Shown here: positions 13,524 through 14,071 of the stretch, piece after piece
Layout of the letters: every line of letters begins with the position of its first letter
Position numbering within the stretch: the first letter of the stretch is position 1
Assembly (NCBI GenBank): GCA_036567845.1
Contig: DATCTT010000218.1
Span: forward strand, 1 to 14,071
From: MWAR01 sp036567845
Lineage (GTDB): Bacteria > Muiribacteriota > Ozemobacteria > Ozemobacterales > Ozemobacteraceae
Reading direction: 5' to 3'
DNA length: 14,071 bases
Made by a program: the position numbers and the translations under genes
The notes under the pieces: generated by a model
Databases searched by the model: none
Seen by the model: the letters and a program-made list of their open reading frames with translations, nothing else
Told to the model about the DNA's origin: nothing

Positions 13524-13575
13524 CTGCGGCATCGAGGGAGGTTCGGGGGTGCCGGAAAACGAAATGCAACCAGTG

Positions 13576-14071
13576 TCAGAAGCGGAACTTGTGGTCGTGG
13601 ATGTCGTAGGTGCCAGAGGCGGTCTTTTTCGGAACGTGGCAGGTGGTGCAGTTGCGGCCGGGGCTCTGCTCGGGGTGGTTCGCGCGGTCGGCGTGACAGG
13701 TCATGCAGTACTCGTCGTGGCTCAGGTATTCGCCTCCCGAGGCCGTCTTGAAGTCCCGGAAATTCTGGCAGTAGTCACAGGTGAGGCCTTTCGCCAGGAA
13801 GAGGCGGTCCCGGAGGAATTTCCACTGCCGGCGCCGGTCTTCCAGCGACTCGTCGCCGCTGAAGGTGGTCGTATCCTGGCCGGGCTTCGGGGTGAGTCCC
13901 GAGAAGAATTTCGTCAGATCATCCCCGGGTCTGTAGCCGACCGGGAAATGATACGTTCCGCTCTCGTCGACCCCGGAAGTGTGACACGACATGCAGACCA
14001 TCTCGGCGCTGCCGGCCGGCATCCGGGCAGGATTGGCGACCAGTTCGGGCGCGCCGCTGCGGGCATGGTCG
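13576..14071 (-). CDS. Multihaem cytochrome c, 5'-truncated, with one CXXCQ site
   Basis: The frame is open to the window edge; the ATG at 14022 is internal because coding-like sequence continues upstream (DHARSGAPELVANPAR). About 164 residues are visible. Canonical c-haem motifs are CMSCH (visible residues 26-30), CMTCH (122-126) and CTTCH (141-145). A fourth site reads CDYCQ (98-102): the Gln codon CAG at 13767-13765 stands where His is expected in the otherwise typical GLTCDYC segment. Extra histidines (HFPVGYRPGDD, SHDEYC, HPEQ, DIHDHKF) could be distal ligands. The protein is probably periplasmic or outer-membrane electron transfer; the signal peptide and further haems lie outside the window. 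It is divided from the haem operon by a long repeat spacer and is on the same strand. Confidence 0.88.
   Translation of the reverse strand, partial: DHARSGAPELVANPARMPAGSAEMVCMSCHTSGVDESGTYHFPVGYRPGDDLTKFFSGLTPKPGQDTTTFSGDESLEDRRRQWKFLRDRLFLAKGLTCDYCQNFRDFKTASGGEYLSHDEYCMTCHADRANHPEQSPGRNCTTCHVPKKTASGTYDIHDHKFRF

Larger units (their letters stand above)
12946..13575. other. Repeat-rich intergenic region between cytochrome and haem operon
   Basis: This spacer of about 630 bases has no supportable gene on either strand. An open frame of 105 codons (13292-13609, plus) is built from repeat sequence and is not counted. The spacer contains repeat units shared with 2127-2230, two mini-hairpins, two long imperfect palindromes and one REP-like palindrome, listed separately. 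It is clearly richer in A than the genes around it. Promoters for the haem operon must lie at its left end; no terminator for the cytochrome gene was found. Confidence 0.75.

Noticed and set aside
13292..13609. 105-codon plus-strand frame in the repeat spacer
   Set aside because: It is built from the GCAGATG palindrome, the REP-like palindrome and antisense of the cytochrome; no ribosome binding site or domain is seen.
14020..14022. ATG as the start of the cytochrome gene
   Set aside because: The frame stays open with coding-like sequence to the window edge, and no signal peptide follows this ATG, so the true start is outside.

Overview
The window looks like a chromosomal segment of a GC-rich, Gram-negative (diderm), probably anaerobic bacterium that relies on c-type cytochromes. 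The evidence is the lipoproteins and a barrel-like outer-membrane protein with a signal peptide, CXXCH haem-binding proteins, and a haem operon of the siroheme-dependent (Ahb) type rather than the oxygen- or protoporphyrin-linked type. The phylum cannot be fixed from sequence alone. The gene content and the dense interspersed palindromes would fit Desulfobacterota/Myxococcota-like lineages or Candidatus Riflebacteria-like genomes; this is a low-confidence inference.

Layout. Positions 1-2114 are on the plus strand: the 3' part of a large FN3 plus beta-propeller-like protein with a strong terminator, then endonuclease V (nfi). Everything from 2305 to the right edge is on the minus strand and converges on nfi. 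Reading in the minus direction: a truncated multihaem cytochrome c (13576-14071); a 670-bp repeat-rich spacer; the haem cluster hemX/ccsA-like - precorrin-2 dehydrogenase - hemA - hemC (tightly overlapping); a 209-bp spacer with a repeat and a candidate promoter; cobA-hemD fusion - ahbC (ATGA overlap); a small two-helix membrane protein; an Ig-domain lipoprotein with its own leader and terminator; and a two-gene unit made of a CXXCH barrel-like envelope protein overlapping a poly-glycine lipoprotein, closed by a terminator.

How the genes work together. HemA, HemC and CobA-HemD carry glutamyl-tRNA toward uroporphyrinogen III and precorrin-2. The SirC-type enzyme oxidises precorrin-2 to sirohydrochlorin, and AhbC acts late in the siroheme-to-haem route. 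HemX/CcsA-like proteins handle haem or regulate HemA. The haem would supply the CXXCH proteins encoded on both sides. hemB, hemL, ahbA/B and ahbD are not in the window.

The spacers are unusually rich in interspersed repeats: three copies of a GGCGGGT..ACCCGCC palindrome, several copies of a CACAGAGGCACGGAG-type repeat, and two long imperfect palindromes. I found no CRISPR array, transposase, tRNA or rRNA. The best leads for something undescribed are the single-haem barrel protein with its lipoprotein partner, the CXXCQ site in the cytochrome, the small membrane protein trailing ahbC, and a mini-hairpin with a co-varying base pair.
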